This document shows positions 1-10,457 of a stretch of DNA of 64,000 nucleotides, piece by piece. This stretch comes from Massilia violaceinigra. GTDB lineage: Bacteria; Pseudomonadota; Gammaproteobacteria; Burkholderiales; Burkholderiaceae_D. Every line of letters starts with the position of its first letter. Position 1 is the stretch's first letter. The stretch is taken from assembly GCF_002752675.1 (NCBI RefSeq), contig NZ_CP024608.1, forward strand, positions 1,178,001 to 1,242,000. Reading direction: 5' to 3'. The notes under the pieces are model-generated. The model ran no database searches. It was not told where the DNA came from and was given only the letters and a program-made list of their open reading frames with translations. A program made the position numbers and the translations under genes.

Positions 1-1
1 C

Positions 2-583
2 GGTATCCTCAACGTGGTGCTGGTGTTCTTCCTGGTGGAACTGTTCGACGCCACCGGCACCCTGATGGGCGTGGCCAGCCGCGCCGGGCTGCTGGTCAAC
101 GGCAAGATGGCGCGCCTGAACAAGGCCCTGATGGCCGACAGCTGCGCCATCGTGGCCGGCGCCACCCTGGGCACGTCGAGCACCACGGCCTACATCGAAA
201 GCGCGGCCGGGGTCCAGGCCGGCGGGCGCACCGGCCTGACCGCGGTGGCGGTGGCGATCCTGTTCCTCGGCTGCCTGTTCCTCTCGCCGCTGGCGTCGGT
301 GGTGCCGGCCTACGCCACCGCTCCGGCGCTGCTGTACGTGGCGTGCCTGATGCTGCGCGAACTGGGCGAGATCGACTGGAACGACACCACCGAGAGCGTG
401 CCGGCCGCGATCGCCGCGCTGACGATGCCGTTTACCTATTCGATCGCGATGGGGGTGGCTTTCGGTTTCATCTCCTACGCCGTGCTCAAGCTGATGACCG
501 GGCGCGCGCGCGAGGTCAGGGCGGCGGTGTGGGTGATCGCCGGGGCCTTCCTGTTCAAATTCATCTACCTCGGCGCCGGCTGA
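2..583 (+). CDS. NCS2-family purine permease (AzgA-like), C-terminal part
   Basis: This is the 3' part of a gene whose start lies left of the window; the frame is open from base 2. The visible 193 residues are hydrophobic with about five membrane segments. They contain the NCS2/AzgA hallmarks VELFDATGTLMGVA near the start and AYIESAAGVQAGGRTGL around residues 60-77. The family imports hypoxanthine, guanine or adenine with protons across the inner membrane. The substrate cannot be read from this fragment. The stop is followed by about 150 bases holding the promoter of the next gene. Confidence 0.85.
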   Translation, partial: GILNVVLVFFLVELFDATGTLMGVASRAGLLVNGKMARLNKALMADSCAIVAGATLGTSSTTAYIESAAGVQAGGRTGLTAVAVAILFLGCLFLSPLASVVPAYATAPALLYVACLMLRELGEIDWNDTTESVPAAIAALTMPFTYSIAMGVAFGFISYAVLKLMTGRAREVRAAVWVIAGAFLFKFIYLGAG

Positions 584-661
584 AAGCTTGCGTGTTTGTC
601 CAGCTTACGACAGGCACGCAACACTTCGGGAGGGCGATAGCACGCTCCAGTACGTTTGGTC

Positions 662-690
662 TTGACCTGACGCAAGCTAGAAAGGAATAT
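662..690 (+). promoter_or_regulatory. Possible sigma70 promoter for the chemoreceptor gene
   Basis: TTGACC at 662-667 is a good -35 match. A 17-base spacer leads to GAATAT at 685-690, which is only a weak -10. Transcription would start about 35 bases before the chosen TTG start at 732. The assignment rests on pattern matching alone. Confidence 0.3.
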
Positions 691-731
691 GGTCCTACTG
701 TGTGACTCCCCGTCACCGAAAGGACACCGCC

Positions 732-2774
732 TTGACGCTGTTACGCCACCTCTCGATCCAAAAGAAATTGATGTTGAGCATGGCAGCCTGTTTGCTGCTG
801 TTCGTTGCGATCTCTTCCACTCTGAGCATCATCATGACCGGGCGCGGCATCCGCGAACGGGTGGTCGAGCAGGAACTGCCATCGGTGATCGGCGAGATCC
901 GCAACGACGTGCTGCGCCAGATCGCCGTTCCGCTGGCGACCTCGCTGGCGCTGGCCAACAATAGCTACGTGCAGGCGTGGGAGGCGGAGGGTTTGCCGGA
1001 CACCGGCATGGAAGCCTGGAAAGCCTACGCCGGCCAGATCAAGGCCAGGAACAAGGCCGCCACCGTGTTCTGGATTTCCGAGTCGACCGGCAAATACATG
1101 ACCGACCAGGGCCTGAGCCGCACCCTGGCCAAGGCCGCCGGCACCGATCAGTGGTTCTACGGTTTCCTGGCCAGCGGCAAGCCCTACACCCTGGACCTGG
1201 ACAAGGAAGTCGGGTCCAACGAATTCATGCTGTTCATTAATACCCGTGCCGAGGCCGCCGGCGGCAAGCTCGGCGTGGCCGGCCTGGGCCTGTCGGTGAC
1301 CTCCCTGGCCGATACCATCCGCGCCTACCGCATCGGCCAGTCCGGCTTCGTGTCGCTGGTGCGCGCCAATGGCCTGGTGCTGGTGCACCGCGACCCGGCG
1401 CTGGCCGACGGCAAGCATTACCTCAAGGATTTGCCGGGCTACGATGAAGCGCTGAGCAAAACGCTGCTGAGCGGCGCCAAATTCACCCACGCCGAAACCG
1501 ACCTCGGGGCAGCGCGGCGGATGGTGGTGTCGTCCTTCGTGGCGGACCTGAACATGTATGTGGTGGCCGAAGTGCCGGAAGCCGAAGTGCTGGGCAATGT
1601 GGCGCGCGACGCCACCGTCTCGGCCCTGGTGGCGGCGCTGATCGGCGGCGGCATCGGCCTGTTCGGGATTTTCCTGATCAGCCGCGCGATCGCCGGCCCG
1701 GTAGCGCGCGCCGCCCACATGCTGAGCGACATCGCCGGCGGCAATGGCGACCTGACCCGCCGCATGCCGGTCGAAAGCAGCGACGAGGTGGGCGAACTGG
1801 CGGCAGCCTTCAACCGCTTCGTCTCCTCGCTCAACCTGACCATCAGCCAGGTGCGCGGCAGCACCGAAACCATCGCCGCCGCATCGAGCGAAATTGCGGC
1901 CGGCAATATGGACCTGTCGGGGCGCACCGAAGCGCAGGCATCGAGCCTGGAAGAAACCGCCGCCGCCATGGAACAGATGACCTCGACCGTGAAGCAGAAC
2001 GCCGAGAACGCCAGCCAGGCCAATCAGCTGGTCGTGTCGGCCTCGACCCATGCCGTCAAGGGTGGCGAAGTGGTGGGGCAGGTGGTCAGCACGATGGGAT
2101 CGATTACCGACAGTTCGCGCAAGATCGTCGACATTATCGGCGTCATCGACGGCATCGCCTTCCAGACCAACATCCTGGCCCTGAACGCGGCCGTGGAAGC
2201 GGCCCGTGCCGGCGAGCAGGGACGCGGCTTTGCCGTGGTGGCCAGCGAAGTGCGCAACCTGGCGCAGCGCTCGGCCAGTGCCGCGCGCGAAATCAAGACC
2301 CTGATCGACGACTCGGTGCAGAAGGTCGACGCCGGCAGCCGCCTGGTCGACGAAGCCGGCGTGACCATGCACCAGATCGTCACCTCGGTGCAGCAGGTGG
2401 CCGACCTGATGAGCGAAATCGCCGCCGCCAGTTTCGAGCAGAGCCAGGGCATCGGCCAGATCAACCATTCGATCAGCGCCATGGATGACGCCACCCAGCA
2501 GAACGCGGCGCTGGTGGAAGAAGCGGCCGCGGCGGCCAAGTCGCTGCAGGACCAGGCCGCCAACCTGGCCAGCGTGGTCAGCGTATTCAAGCTCGACGAG
2601 AGCGCCACGCCGCCGGCCGCGCGCGCCGCACCGGCCCGGCACGTGCCCGCCACCCGCAGCGTGGCGCGCGCACCGGCGCCACGGGCGGCCGGCAAGCCGG
2701 CCAGCAAACCCGGCGGCAAGCCGGCGGGCAAAAGCGTCGCCCCGGCCGCGGGCGACGACTGGGAAGAATTCTGA
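732..2774 (+). CDS. Methyl-accepting chemotaxis protein with periplasmic sensor and C-terminal CheR/CheB tether
   Basis: A 680-residue transmembrane chemoreceptor. A first membrane helix lies at about 13-34, followed by a periplasmic region of roughly 260 residues (Cache-like by layout), a second helix at about 293-318, a HAMP domain, and a cytoplasmic signalling coiled coil. The conserved tip [20 protein letters not shown] starts near residue 489. The tail is rich in Ala, Pro and Lys and ends in DWEEF, matching the xWxxF pentapeptide that docks the adaptation enzymes CheR and CheB. The TTG at 732 is chosen because GAAAGGA ends 7 bases before it; a GTG at 702 in the same frame is the alternative. 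The ligand is unknown. No che genes are adjacent, so this is an orphan receptor. Confidence 0.93.
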   Translation: MTLLRHLSIQKKLMLSMAACLLLFVAISSTLSIIMTGRGIRERVVEQELPSVIGEIRNDVLRQIAVPLATSLALANNSYVQAWEAEGLPDTGMEAWKAYAGQIKARNKAATVFWISESTGKYMTDQGLSRTLAKAAGTDQWFYGFLASGKPYTLDLDKEVGSNEFMLFINTRAEAAGGKLGVAGLGLSVTSLADTIRAYRIGQSGFVSLVRANGLVLVHRDPALADGKHYLKDLPGYDEALSKTLLSGAKFTHAETDLGAARRMVVSSFVADLNMYVVAEVPEAEVLGNVARDATVSALVAALIGGGIGLFGIFLISRAIAGPVARAAHMLSDIAGGNGDLTRRMPVESSDEVGELAAAFNRFVSSLNLTISQVRGSTETIAAASSEIAAGNMDLSGRTEAQASSLEETAAAMEQMTSTVKQNAENASQANQLVVSASTHAVKGGEVVGQVVSTMGSITDSSRKIVDIIGVIDGIAFQTNILALNAAVEAARAGEQGRGFAVVASEVRNLAQRSASAAREIKTLIDDSVQKVDAGSRLVDEAGVTMHQIVTSVQQVADLMSEIAAASFEQSQGIGQINHSISAMDDATQQNAALVEEAAAAAKSLQDQAANLASVVSVFKLDESATPPAARAAPARHVPATRSVARAPAPRAAGKPASKPGGKPAGKSVAPAAGDDWEEF

Positions 2775-2815
2775 ATGCCGTCCATTTGTCTTCGACTTTC
2801 AACCACGGGAGCATC

Positions 2816-3688
2816 ATGAACGCAACCATCCTGCGCGGCCTGCCCGCGGCCTGCATCCTTGCCACGGCCAGCCTGGCCGGCGGCGCCGCCCATGCGGCCG
2901 AATGGAGCGACACGGCGATCAGCTGGCGCACCGGCGAGCGCTATCGCGAACCGTTCAACCGCGAGTACGTCGGCAAGCACATTTTCGCGCTGACGCACGC
3001 CAGCGGCTACCAGTACGGCAGCAATTTCTTCAATGTCGACATGCTCATTTCCGACAGCAAGGACCCGGCATCGCTGAACCAGACCGACGGCGCCCAGGAA
3101 GCCTACGTGGTGTACCGCCACACGCTCGACATCGGCAAGCTGCGCGGCGCCCCCATCAAATTCGGTCCGGTGAGCGGGGCCGGCGTGACGCTCGGCTTCG
3201 ACTGGAACGCCAAGAACGATGTCGGCTACAACTCGCGCAAGCGGATGCTGGTGGTCGGCCCGACCCTGATGTGGGATGTGCCGGGCTTTCTGTCGACCAG
3301 CATCTTGCTGCGACGCGAGAGTAATGCGCCGAGCGGCGCCTTTCCGCCCATCTCCAACGTGCGCGGGCGCTACACCTACGACCTGCATCCGATGCTGACG
3401 GCCAGCTGGGGCATCCCGCTCGGCACGCTGTGGGCCTTCGAGGGCTATGCCAACCTCATCGCATCGAAGGGCAAGAGCGAAACCGGGGCCGACACCGGCG
3501 CCGAAACCAACATCGACATGCAGATCATGTTCGACGCCGGCGCGGCCATGGGCTACAAGAAGCGCACCTTCCGCGTGGGCCTCGAATACCAGTATTGGAA
3601 CAATAAATTCGGCAACACGTCGGCGACCACGGGCGGGCAGGGCTACCGCGCCAAAACGCCGATGGTGCGCGTGGCCTACCACTTCTGA
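2816..3688 (+). CDS. Outer-membrane channel, Tsx/OmpK nucleoside-specific porin family
   Basis: A 290-residue secreted protein with a signal peptide (residues 1-27, cleavage after AHA). The remainder alternates polar and aromatic residues in beta-barrel style and ends in a C-terminal phenylalanine (VRVAYHF), the outer-membrane assembly signal. Features such as ANLIASKGK and FRVGLEYQYWNNKFGN resemble the Tsx/OmpK family, which forms nucleoside-permeable channels. The ATG at 2816 has GGGAG a few bases upstream; an earlier start at 2786 would add 10 residues ahead of the signal peptide. A purine permease gene ends about 2.2 kb upstream, which fits a nucleoside-salvage theme, though an unrelated chemoreceptor lies between them. 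Confidence 0.78.
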   Translation: MNATILRGLPAACILATASLAGGAAHAAEWSDTAISWRTGERYREPFNREYVGKHIFALTHASGYQYGSNFFNVDMLISDSKDPASLNQTDGAQEAYVVYRHTLDIGKLRGAPIKFGPVSGAGVTLGFDWNAKNDVGYNSRKRMLVVGPTLMWDVPGFLSTSILLRRESNAPSGAFPPISNVRGRYTYDLHPMLTASWGIPLGTLWAFEGYANLIASKGKSETGADTGAETNIDMQIMFDAGAAMGYKKRTFRVGLEYQYWNNKFGNTSATTGGQGYRAKTPMVRVAYHF

Positions 3689-3766
3689 GGGGTCGGCAGC
3701 AATCTTGCAACTTTTGCTATAACATGGTTGGCTCGTTGTCTTACTTTTTGCCCACCGGAGCCCATC

Positions 3767-4390
3767 ATGCAAGAGTTGATCCTGTACGTCGATAGCCGTT
3801 TCACCAGTCCGTGGGCGATGTCGGTGTTCCAGACCCTGACCGAGAAGCAATTGCCGTTCACCTTGCACACGGTCGACCTGGAGAAGGGCGAGCAGCATCA
3901 GGCGCGCTTTCGCGACCTGGGCCTGACCGGACGCGTTCCTCTGTTGGTGCATGGCGAGCTGGTGCTGGCCGAGTCGAGCTCCATCGTCGAGTATCTGGAA
4001 GAAGCCTTTCCGCCGCCGGCCTGGCGCGCGGTGCTGCCGGCCGGGCTGGAGCAGCGCGCCCGCGCGCGCCAGGTCCTGGCCTGGCTGCGCAGCGACCTGA
4101 TGGCCCTGCGCGCCGAGCGCACCACCGAAGTGGTGTTTTGCGCGCCGACGGCCACGCCGCTGACGGCGGCCGGGCAAGCCGCGGCCGAGCGCCTGATCGG
4201 CATCGCCGAGCGCCTGGTGACGGGCGAGCACCTGTTCGGCGAGTGGTGCATCGCCGACAGCGAGCTGGCGCTGGTGCTCAACCGGCTGATTTTGAACGGC
4301 GACCCGGTGCCGGAACGCCTCAAGACCTACGCCGCGGCGCAGTGGCAGCGCGACAGCGTGCGCCAGTGGGTGGCCAAGCCGCGCGGCTGA
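3767..4390 (+). CDS. yfcF: Glutathione transferase, YfcF type
   Basis: A 207-residue soluble protein with a thioredoxin-fold N-terminal domain (about 1-80) and an all-helical C-terminal domain. It tracks E. coli YfcF closely as remembered: RVPLLV followed by an ESSSIVEYLEE glutathione-binding segment, RARQVLAWLRSDLMALR, LFGEWCIADSELALVLNRL and a late PERL-YA-QWQR segment. YfcF-type enzymes conjugate glutathione or reduce peroxides and contribute to oxidative stress defence. The ATG at 3767 follows a CCGGAG ribosome site; an in-frame upstream TTG at 3728 would add 13 unlikely residues. It appears to be a single-gene unit. Confidence 0.88.
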   Translation: MQELILYVDSRFTSPWAMSVFQTLTEKQLPFTLHTVDLEKGEQHQARFRDLGLTGRVPLLVHGELVLAESSSIVEYLEEAFPPPAWRAVLPAGLEQRARARQVLAWLRSDLMALRAERTTEVVFCAPTATPLTAAGQAAAERLIGIAERLVTGEHLFGEWCIADSELALVLNRLILNGDPVPERLKTYAAAQWQRDSVRQWVAKPRG

Positions 4391-4413
4391 CCCGGGGAAC
4401 TCGGAGGCAAGGA

Positions 4414-4442
4414 TTGCGCTGAATTCCATCGGGCTGTATATT
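4414..4442 (+). promoter_or_regulatory. Sigma70-type promoter for the Ala/Pro-rich protein gene
   Basis: TTGCGC at 4414-4419 and TATATT at 4437-4442 are separated by exactly 17 bases. The predicted transcription start lies about 13 bases before the ribosome site AGGGAG of the gene starting at 4463. Confidence 0.5.
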
Positions 4443-4462
4443 GTTGCCGAAAGGGAGCAGCA

Positions 4463-4939
4463 ATGGAAGAGCGACGCAAGAATCATGCAATGGCCGCGAC
4501 GGTGGAGAAGGCAATCCTTCTCAAGGACACCGTATCGGTTCACCAAGCCGCAATTTACCTGGCCTCAGGCGGCGTGCCGCTCGATGTGACGGGACGCGTC
4601 CTCACGACCCCGTACCGGCGCGGCATGGTGCGCTCCGGGGTCAGCGACGAGGCCTACACCACGCTGCCGGCAACCCCGGCAGCGCCGCCCGTACGCGTGC
4701 CCGCCACTGCTCCCGCGGCCGCGCCTGCAGCTGCTCCCGCACCTGCCTCCGCCGCCGCGCCAGCACCTGTACCGCCAGCGCTTGCGCAGTCGGCCGCTCC
4801 GGCGCTGCCGCAGCCCTTGCGCGATGCCGAGGCTGTGCAGGATACGGTCACGGTGCCGCAGATGGTGCCGGGCACGCCGCCGGCTGTGCGTTCGTCCTGG
4901 CGCGACATCATCCATTCCGCCGGACCCACATTCCGCTAG
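4463..4939 (+). CDS. Hypothetical Ala/Pro-rich protein
   Basis: A 158-residue protein that I do not recognise. Residues 1-65 look folded and charged and include VSVHQAAIYLASGGVPLDVTGRVL. Residues 68-120 are an Ala/Pro linker of low complexity, and the last 40 residues are again mixed (TVTVPQMVPG, SWRDIIHSAG). There is no signal peptide and no membrane segment. A good ribosome site (AGGGAG) precedes the ATG, and a well-spaced promoter lies upstream, so the gene is probably real. The linker suggests two small interaction segments held apart. Confidence 0.65.
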   Translation: MEERRKNHAMAATVEKAILLKDTVSVHQAAIYLASGGVPLDVTGRVLTTPYRRGMVRSGVSDEAYTTLPATPAAPPVRVPATAPAAAPAAAPAPASAAAPAPVPPALAQSAAPALPQPLRDAEAVQDTVTVPQMVPGTPPAVRSSWRDIIHSAGPTFR

Positions 4940-4942
4940 CGC

Positions 4943-4963
4943 CCGGCCGGTTTTCCCGGCCGG
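4943..4963 (+). terminator. Perfect 8-bp inverted repeat, terminator-like
   Basis: CCGGCCGG at 4943-4950 and again at 4956-4963 is self-complementary across a TTTTC loop, immediately after the stop of the upstream gene. No T-run follows, so intrinsic termination would be weak; it may stabilise the 3' end instead. Confidence 0.35.
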
Positions 4964-5117
4964 CTGTTGTGAAACGTTAACAAAATAGCGGTGATTTTCA
5001 CCGTCCGTACCTGATCCTGCCGCTCATCGAGCGCCGCCGCCGGTGACTGCCGCGCCATCTTTTCACGATGGTTCATACCGCATCCCGGGCGACGCCATGG
5101 CGCGCGCTGTTAACTCG

Positions 5118-5147
5118 TTGACACCTAAAATCGATGGGTGTTATATT
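5118..5147 (+). promoter_or_regulatory. Promoter of the sugar ABC importer operon
   Basis: A consensus TTGACA (-35, 5118-5123), an 18-base spacer and TATATT (-10, 5142-5147). The expected start of transcription is near 5154. A LacI-type operator lies at 5160-5175, directly in the path of the polymerase. Confidence 0.65.
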
Positions 5148-5159
5148 CGTGTGCTTGCG

Positions 5160-5175
5160 ATGGTAACGTTTCCAA
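5160..5175 (+). promoter_or_regulatory. LacI-family operator of the importer operon
   Basis: ATGGTAACGTTTCCAA is an imperfect palindrome centred on the CG step, as in LacI/GalR-family operators. It sits 12 bases after the -10 box, a classic repression position. It shares nine contiguous bases (CGTTTCCAA) and its GG half with the site at 10699-10714 before the GH3 gene. The likely regulator is encoded at 9379-10401. Confidence 0.6.
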
Positions 5176-5225
5176 TCCGACGTTGCCCCGGCGAGCGGAC
5201 ACAGATCCGCACACAAGGAGACAGG

Positions 5226-6473
5226 ATGCACAGAGCACACAAGCTGGCGCTGGCGGCAGCGCTGGCGCTTGGCTGCGCCACGGCGCACGCGGTCGGACCT
5301 CAAGCCGAACGGCCAAAAGCGGAGGTGATTCACTGGTGGACCTCGGGCGGCGAATCGGCCGCCGTCAAGACCATCGCCGACGCCTACCGCGCCGCCGGCG
5401 GGGCCTGGATCGATACTGCCGTCGCCGGCAACGAGCAGGCCCGCGCGGTGGCGGTCAACCGCATCGTCGGCGGCAATCCGCCCGCCGCCGCCCAGTTCAA
5501 CGCCTCCATGCAGTTCCTCGACCTGGTCGAACAGGGCATGCTCAATCACGTCGATGACATCGCCGCGAAAGAGCGCTGGGACACGACCCTGCCGGCCCCG
5601 ATCCGCGACGTCATCAAGGTCAAGGGCCATTACTACGCGGTGCCGCTGAACGTGCACATGCCGACCTGGATCTGGTATTCCAAGGCTGCCTTCAAAAAAG
5701 CCGGCATTGCCAAAGAGCCGGCCACGATGGACGAACTGTTCGCCGCGCTCGACAAGCTCAAAGCCGCCGGGTTGATTGCGCTGGCGCACGGCGGCCAGTC
5801 GTGGCAGGAGAATATCGTGTTCATGGCGGTGCTGGCCAATGTGGGCGGCAAGGACCTGTACCTGAGCGTATTTCGCGACCGCGACCCGCGCGCGATCGCG
5901 TCCGAACCGTTCAGGCAGGTGCTGCTGGCGTTCAAGCGCCTCAAATCCTATGTCGATCCGGGCTCGCCCGGGCGCAACTGGAACGACGCCACCGCGCTGC
6001 TGGTGAACGGCAAGGCCGGCGTGCAGATCATGGGCGACTGGGTCAAGGGCGAATTGAATGCCGCCAGACTCACCGCCGGCAATCAATACGGCTGCATCAC
6101 CGGCTTCGGCGCGCGGGCACCGTTCCTGATCCAGGGTGACGCTTTCATCTTCCCCAAGAGCGCCAACGCCGACACCATCAAGGCCCAGAAGCTGCTGGCC
6201 GGCGTGATGGTGGCGCCGGCCACGGTGGCCGCCTTCAACCGGATCAAAGGTTCGCTGCCGGTGCGCGCCGACCTCGATGCCTCCGCGCTCGACGCCTGCG
6301 CCCAGGCCGCGCTGGCGGTGATGAAAGACCGCACGCGCCACGTCGGCAACGGCGAGGTGTACCTCACGCCCGACCAGAACGGTGCGCTGGTCGATGTGCT
6401 GACCGCGTACTGGAACACTGCCATGCCGGTCGAAAAGGCGCAGAAGAATATCGCCGCCGCCCTGAAAGGCTGA
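5226..6473 (+). CDS. Sugar ABC transporter substrate-binding protein (GtsA-like)
   Basis: A 415-residue periplasmic binding protein of the family-1 extracellular solute-binding type. It has a signal peptide of about 23 residues (cleavage near AHA). The mature N-terminus carries VIHWWTSGGESAAVKTI, matching glucose/mannose binding proteins of the GtsA group, with NPPAAAQFN and a later NWNDATALLVNGKAGVQIMGDW segment typical of the fold. The ATG at 5226 has AAGGAG five bases upstream; the longer in-frame start at 5043 would place the protein before its own promoter. It is the first gene of a four-gene importer operon. Substrate assignment to glucose or a short gluco-oligosaccharide is inferred from family and from the nearby GH3 glucosidase. 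Confidence 0.88.
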   Translation: MHRAHKLALAAALALGCATAHAVGPQAERPKAEVIHWWTSGGESAAVKTIADAYRAAGGAWIDTAVAGNEQARAVAVNRIVGGNPPAAAQFNASMQFLDLVEQGMLNHVDDIAAKERWDTTLPAPIRDVIKVKGHYYAVPLNVHMPTWIWYSKAAFKKAGIAKEPATMDELFAALDKLKAAGLIALAHGGQSWQENIVFMAVLANVGGKDLYLSVFRDRDPRAIASEPFRQVLLAFKRLKSYVDPGSPGRNWNDATALLVNGKAGVQIMGDWVKGELNAARLTAGNQYGCITGFGARAPFLIQGDAFIFPKSANADTIKAQKLLAGVMVAPATVAAFNRIKGSLPVRADLDASALDACAQAALAVMKDRTRHVGNGEVYLTPDQNGALVDVLTAYWNTAMPVEKAQKNIAAALKG

Positions 6474-6476
6474 CCG

Positions 6477-7355
6477 ATGCGCATCCGCCACCCGCTGCGC
6501 CAGGTCATTCCCTTTGCCGCGCTGCTGCCGATGGCGCTGACGGTGATCGTCGGCTATCTCGGCACGGTCCTCTGGTCGCTCAGGATTTCGCTGACCAACT
6601 CGCGCAGCTTCCCGTCCGATACCTTTGTCGGCATGGCGCAGTACACGCGCCTGTTCGAGAACGAACGCTGGCTGCTGTCGCTGCATAACCTGGCGCTGTA
6701 CGGCGTGCTGTTCATCGGCGCCTGTCTGGTGATCGGCTTTCTGCTGGCTGTGTTCATCGACCAGAATGTGACCGGCGAAGGCGTGCTGCGCACGATCTTT
6801 TTATATCCGTATGCGATGTCGTTCGTGGCCACGGGCCTGGTGTGGCAGTGGATGCTTACGCCCGGCAACGGCATCGAGCAGGCGGCGCACCAGTTCGGGT
6901 TTGCGGGCTTTTCGTTCGACTGGATCGTCGACCAGGACATGGTCATCTACACGGTCGTCATCGCCACCGTGTGGCAGGCGTCCGGTCTGGTGATGGCGAT
7001 GATGCTGGCCGGCCTGCGCGGCATCGACGGCGAAATCTGGAAGGCCGCGCGGCTCGACGGCATTCCGACCTGGCGCGTGTACCTGTCGATCGTGCTGCCG
7101 ATGATGTGGCCGACCATTGCCACCGTGCTGCTGCTGCTCTCGACCGCCGTGGTCAAGCTGTTCGACGCGGTCGTCGCCATGACCCAGGGCGGTCCCGGCA
7201 CGGCCAGCGAAGTGCCGGCCAAGTTCATCATGGATCACCTGTTCGGCCGCGCCAACATCGCCCTGGCTTCGGCCGGCGCGGTGGTGCTGCTGGTGCCGGT
7301 GCTGGCCATGCTGGCGCCGTACGCCTATGCGCGCAGCCGCAAGGGGCGCGCATGA
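6477..7355 (+). CDS. Sugar ABC transporter permease, first subunit (GtsB-like)
   Basis: A 292-residue inner-membrane protein with about six membrane helices. The binding-protein-dependent permease EAA loop that contacts the ATPase is visible as EIWKAARLDGIPTWRVYLSI in the middle of the protein. The start lies three bases after the binding-protein stop, and the 3' end overlaps the next permease in an ATGA junction, so the genes are translationally coupled. It forms the channel with the product of 7352-8215. Confidence 0.9.
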   Translation: MRIRHPLRQVIPFAALLPMALTVIVGYLGTVLWSLRISLTNSRSFPSDTFVGMAQYTRLFENERWLLSLHNLALYGVLFIGACLVIGFLLAVFIDQNVTGEGVLRTIFLYPYAMSFVATGLVWQWMLTPGNGIEQAAHQFGFAGFSFDWIVDQDMVIYTVVIATVWQASGLVMAMMLAGLRGIDGEIWKAARLDGIPTWRVYLSIVLPMMWPTIATVLLLLSTAVVKLFDAVVAMTQGGPGTASEVPAKFIMDHLFGRANIALASAGAVVLLVPVLAMLAPYAYARSRKGRA

Positions 7356-8215
7356 AGCGCCGTTCCTACTTCAATCCGGCGCGCATCGGCATCTACGCTT
7401 TCCTGATCAGCGCCGCGCTGTTCTTCCTGCTGCCGCTGTACGTGATGCTGGTCACCTCGGTCAAGCCGATGGAGGAAATCCGGCTCGGGAACATCTTCGC
7501 GCTGCCGCTGCAGATCACGCTCGAACCCTGGCGCGACGCCTGGAGCGGCGCCTGCACCGGCGCTTCGTGCGAAGGCATCCGCGGCGGCTTCTGGAATTCG
7601 GTGGCGATCACCGTGCCGAGCACCATTTTGCCAATCCTGATCGGTGCCCTGAACGGCTACGCGCTGTCGTTCTGGAAGCCGCGCGGCGCGTCAACGCTCT
7701 TCGGGATCCTGATGGTGGGCGCCTTCATTCCGCTGCAGGTGATGATCTATCCGCTGGTGCGGGTGCTGGCCACCTTCGGCCTGTTCGGGTCCCTGGCGGG
7801 CATCGTGCTGGTGCACATGATCTTCGCCATGCCGGTCATGACGCTGCTGTTCCGGAACTACTACGCGGCCATTCCGCACGAATTGTTCCAGGCCGCGCGC
7901 ATCGACGGCGGTGGCTTCTTTCGCATCTTTATCCACGTGATGCTGCCGATGTCGCTGCCGATCATCGTGGTGGCCGCGATCATGCAGGTGACCGGCGTGT
8001 GGAACGACTACATCCTGGGACTGGTGTTCGCGGGGCGCGACAACGCGCCGATGACGGTGCAGCTCAATAACGTGATCAACACCACCACCGGCACGCGCCT
8101 GTACAACGTCAACATGGCCGCCACCATCCTCACATCGCTGGTGCCGCTGGCGATCTATTTCATTTCAGGGCGCTGGTTCGTGCGCGGAATCGCCGCCGGC
8201 GCGGTAAAAGGGTAA
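7352..8215 (+). CDS. Sugar ABC transporter permease, second subunit (GtsC-like)
   Basis: A 287-residue inner-membrane protein with about six helices and an EAA loop (ELFQAARIDGGGFFRIFIHV). The ATG at 7352 overlaps the stop of the preceding permease, which fixes the start even though the open frame extends far upstream. It pairs with the first permease to form the translocation pore. The stop is three bases before the ATPase gene. Confidence 0.9.
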   Translation: MKRRSYFNPARIGIYAFLISAALFFLLPLYVMLVTSVKPMEEIRLGNIFALPLQITLEPWRDAWSGACTGASCEGIRGGFWNSVAITVPSTILPILIGALNGYALSFWKPRGASTLFGILMVGAFIPLQVMIYPLVRVLATFGLFGSLAGIVLVHMIFAMPVMTLLFRNYYAAIPHELFQAARIDGGGFFRIFIHVMLPMSLPIIVVAAIMQVTGVWNDYILGLVFAGRDNAPMTVQLNNVINTTTGTRLYNVNMAATILTSLVPLAIYFISGRWFVRGIAAGAVKG

Positions 8216-8218
8216 TCA

Positions 8219-9271
<1,053 letters not shown>

Positions 9272-9378
9272 ACGGCGCGCCGCTACTTTGTCTGGAAAGG
9301 GACGCGCCGGGCATGCATAATTCGCGGTTTGCGGTATGCTTCCGCTGTATTTACTAATCTGACCGATCAAAGGAAGTC

Positions 9379-10401
9379 GTGGCCAATATCAAAGACGTAG
9401 CACGCCTTGCCGGCGTAGGCCTGGGAACCGCGTCGCGCGTGGTCAGCGGCAAGGGCTCGGTCTCGCCCGCGACGCTCGAACGGGTCAAAAAAGCCATCGC
9501 GGAACTCGATTTCCGCCCGTCGCACGCGGCGCGCTCGCTGCTGTCCGGGACGTCGCAGATGATCGGCGTGTACATCCCCGTCCTCAAGGGCACCTTCTAC
9601 ACCCCGATCCTGCAGTCGATCGACACCGCGCTGCGCGCCGCCGGCCTGCACATGGTGGTGGCGTTCGGGGTCGGCTCGGGCGATGCGCGGCGCCAGGCCA
9701 TCGAAGGCATCGATTTTTTGATGGAGCGCGGCTGCGATGGCCTGATTCTGCTGACCAATCACCTGTCGGACGAGGACATCGCCGCGCTGGGACCGAAGCA
9801 GTCGCGCGTGGTGGTGCTGAACCACTGCTTCGCCAGCATTGCCGAGCAGTGCTTCTCGGCCGACCATACCGAGGGCGGCATCGCGGCGGCGCGCGCGCTG
9901 CTGGAGCACCGGCACCGCAAGATCGCCGTGATCGCGGGGCCATCGACCTCGCCCGACAACGTCGACCGTATCGCCGGCTTCATGGGCGAGCTTGAGCGCA
10001 ACGGCATCAATACCGAAAAAATGTGGGTGGCCGAGAGCGATTTTTCGCCCGAAGGCGGATGGGCCGCGGCGGCCGAGCTGGTGGCCTCGGGCCACAAGTT
10101 CACGGCGCTGTTTTGCGCCAATGACGAAATGGCGGTCGGCGCGCTGTCGTACTTCCAGGACGTGGGGCTGTCGGTGCCGGGCGACGTGTCGGTGCTCGGT
10201 TACGACGATACGCCGAGTGCGCAGTTCTCCGCGCCGCGCCTGACCTCCGTGCACATTCCATGGCGCGACGTGACCCTGAGCGGGCTCAATGCGCTGCTCA
10301 ACCGCTGCTACGGCAGCGCGCATCCGGTGGAGCGCGATTTCCCGATCAGCGTGACCGTGCGCGCCTCCCTGGGCAAGCCGGCCAAGCGCCGCGCGGAGTA
10401 G
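9379..10401 (+). CDS. LacI-family transcriptional repressor of the sugar locus
   Basis: A 340-residue regulator. Residues 1-55 are the LacI helix-turn-helix and hinge (IKDVARLAGVGLGTASRVV, then RPSHAARSLLSG), and the rest is a periplasmic-binding-protein-like sensor domain. It starts at a GTG with AGGA five bases upstream. A possible promoter uses CATAAT at 9316-9321. It lies between the importer genes and the GH3 glucosidase, both of which carry a matching operator just after their promoters, so it probably represses both until a sugar binds. The inducer is not known; glucose or cellobiose-like sugars are reasonable guesses. Confidence 0.9.
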   Translation: MANIKDVARLAGVGLGTASRVVSGKGSVSPATLERVKKAIAELDFRPSHAARSLLSGTSQMIGVYIPVLKGTFYTPILQSIDTALRAAGLHMVVAFGVGSGDARRQAIEGIDFLMERGCDGLILLTNHLSDEDIAALGPKQSRVVVLNHCFASIAEQCFSADHTEGGIAAARALLEHRHRKIAVIAGPSTSPDNVDRIAGFMGELERNGINTEKMWVAESDFSPEGGWAAAAELVASGHKFTALFCANDEMAVGALSYFQDVGLSVPGDVSVLGYDDTPSAQFSAPRLTSVHIPWRDVTLSGLNALLNRCYGSAHPVERDFPISVTVRASLGKPAKRRAE

Positions 10402-10457
10402 GGGGCGGCGGCTGCGCCGCTTAACCTCCACGCCGCCACTACAACCACCGCCACTAC

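Noticed and set aside
2024..4546. An 840-codon minus-strand frame across three genes
   Set aside because: It crosses genes with clear plus-strand families and has shadow-type composition.
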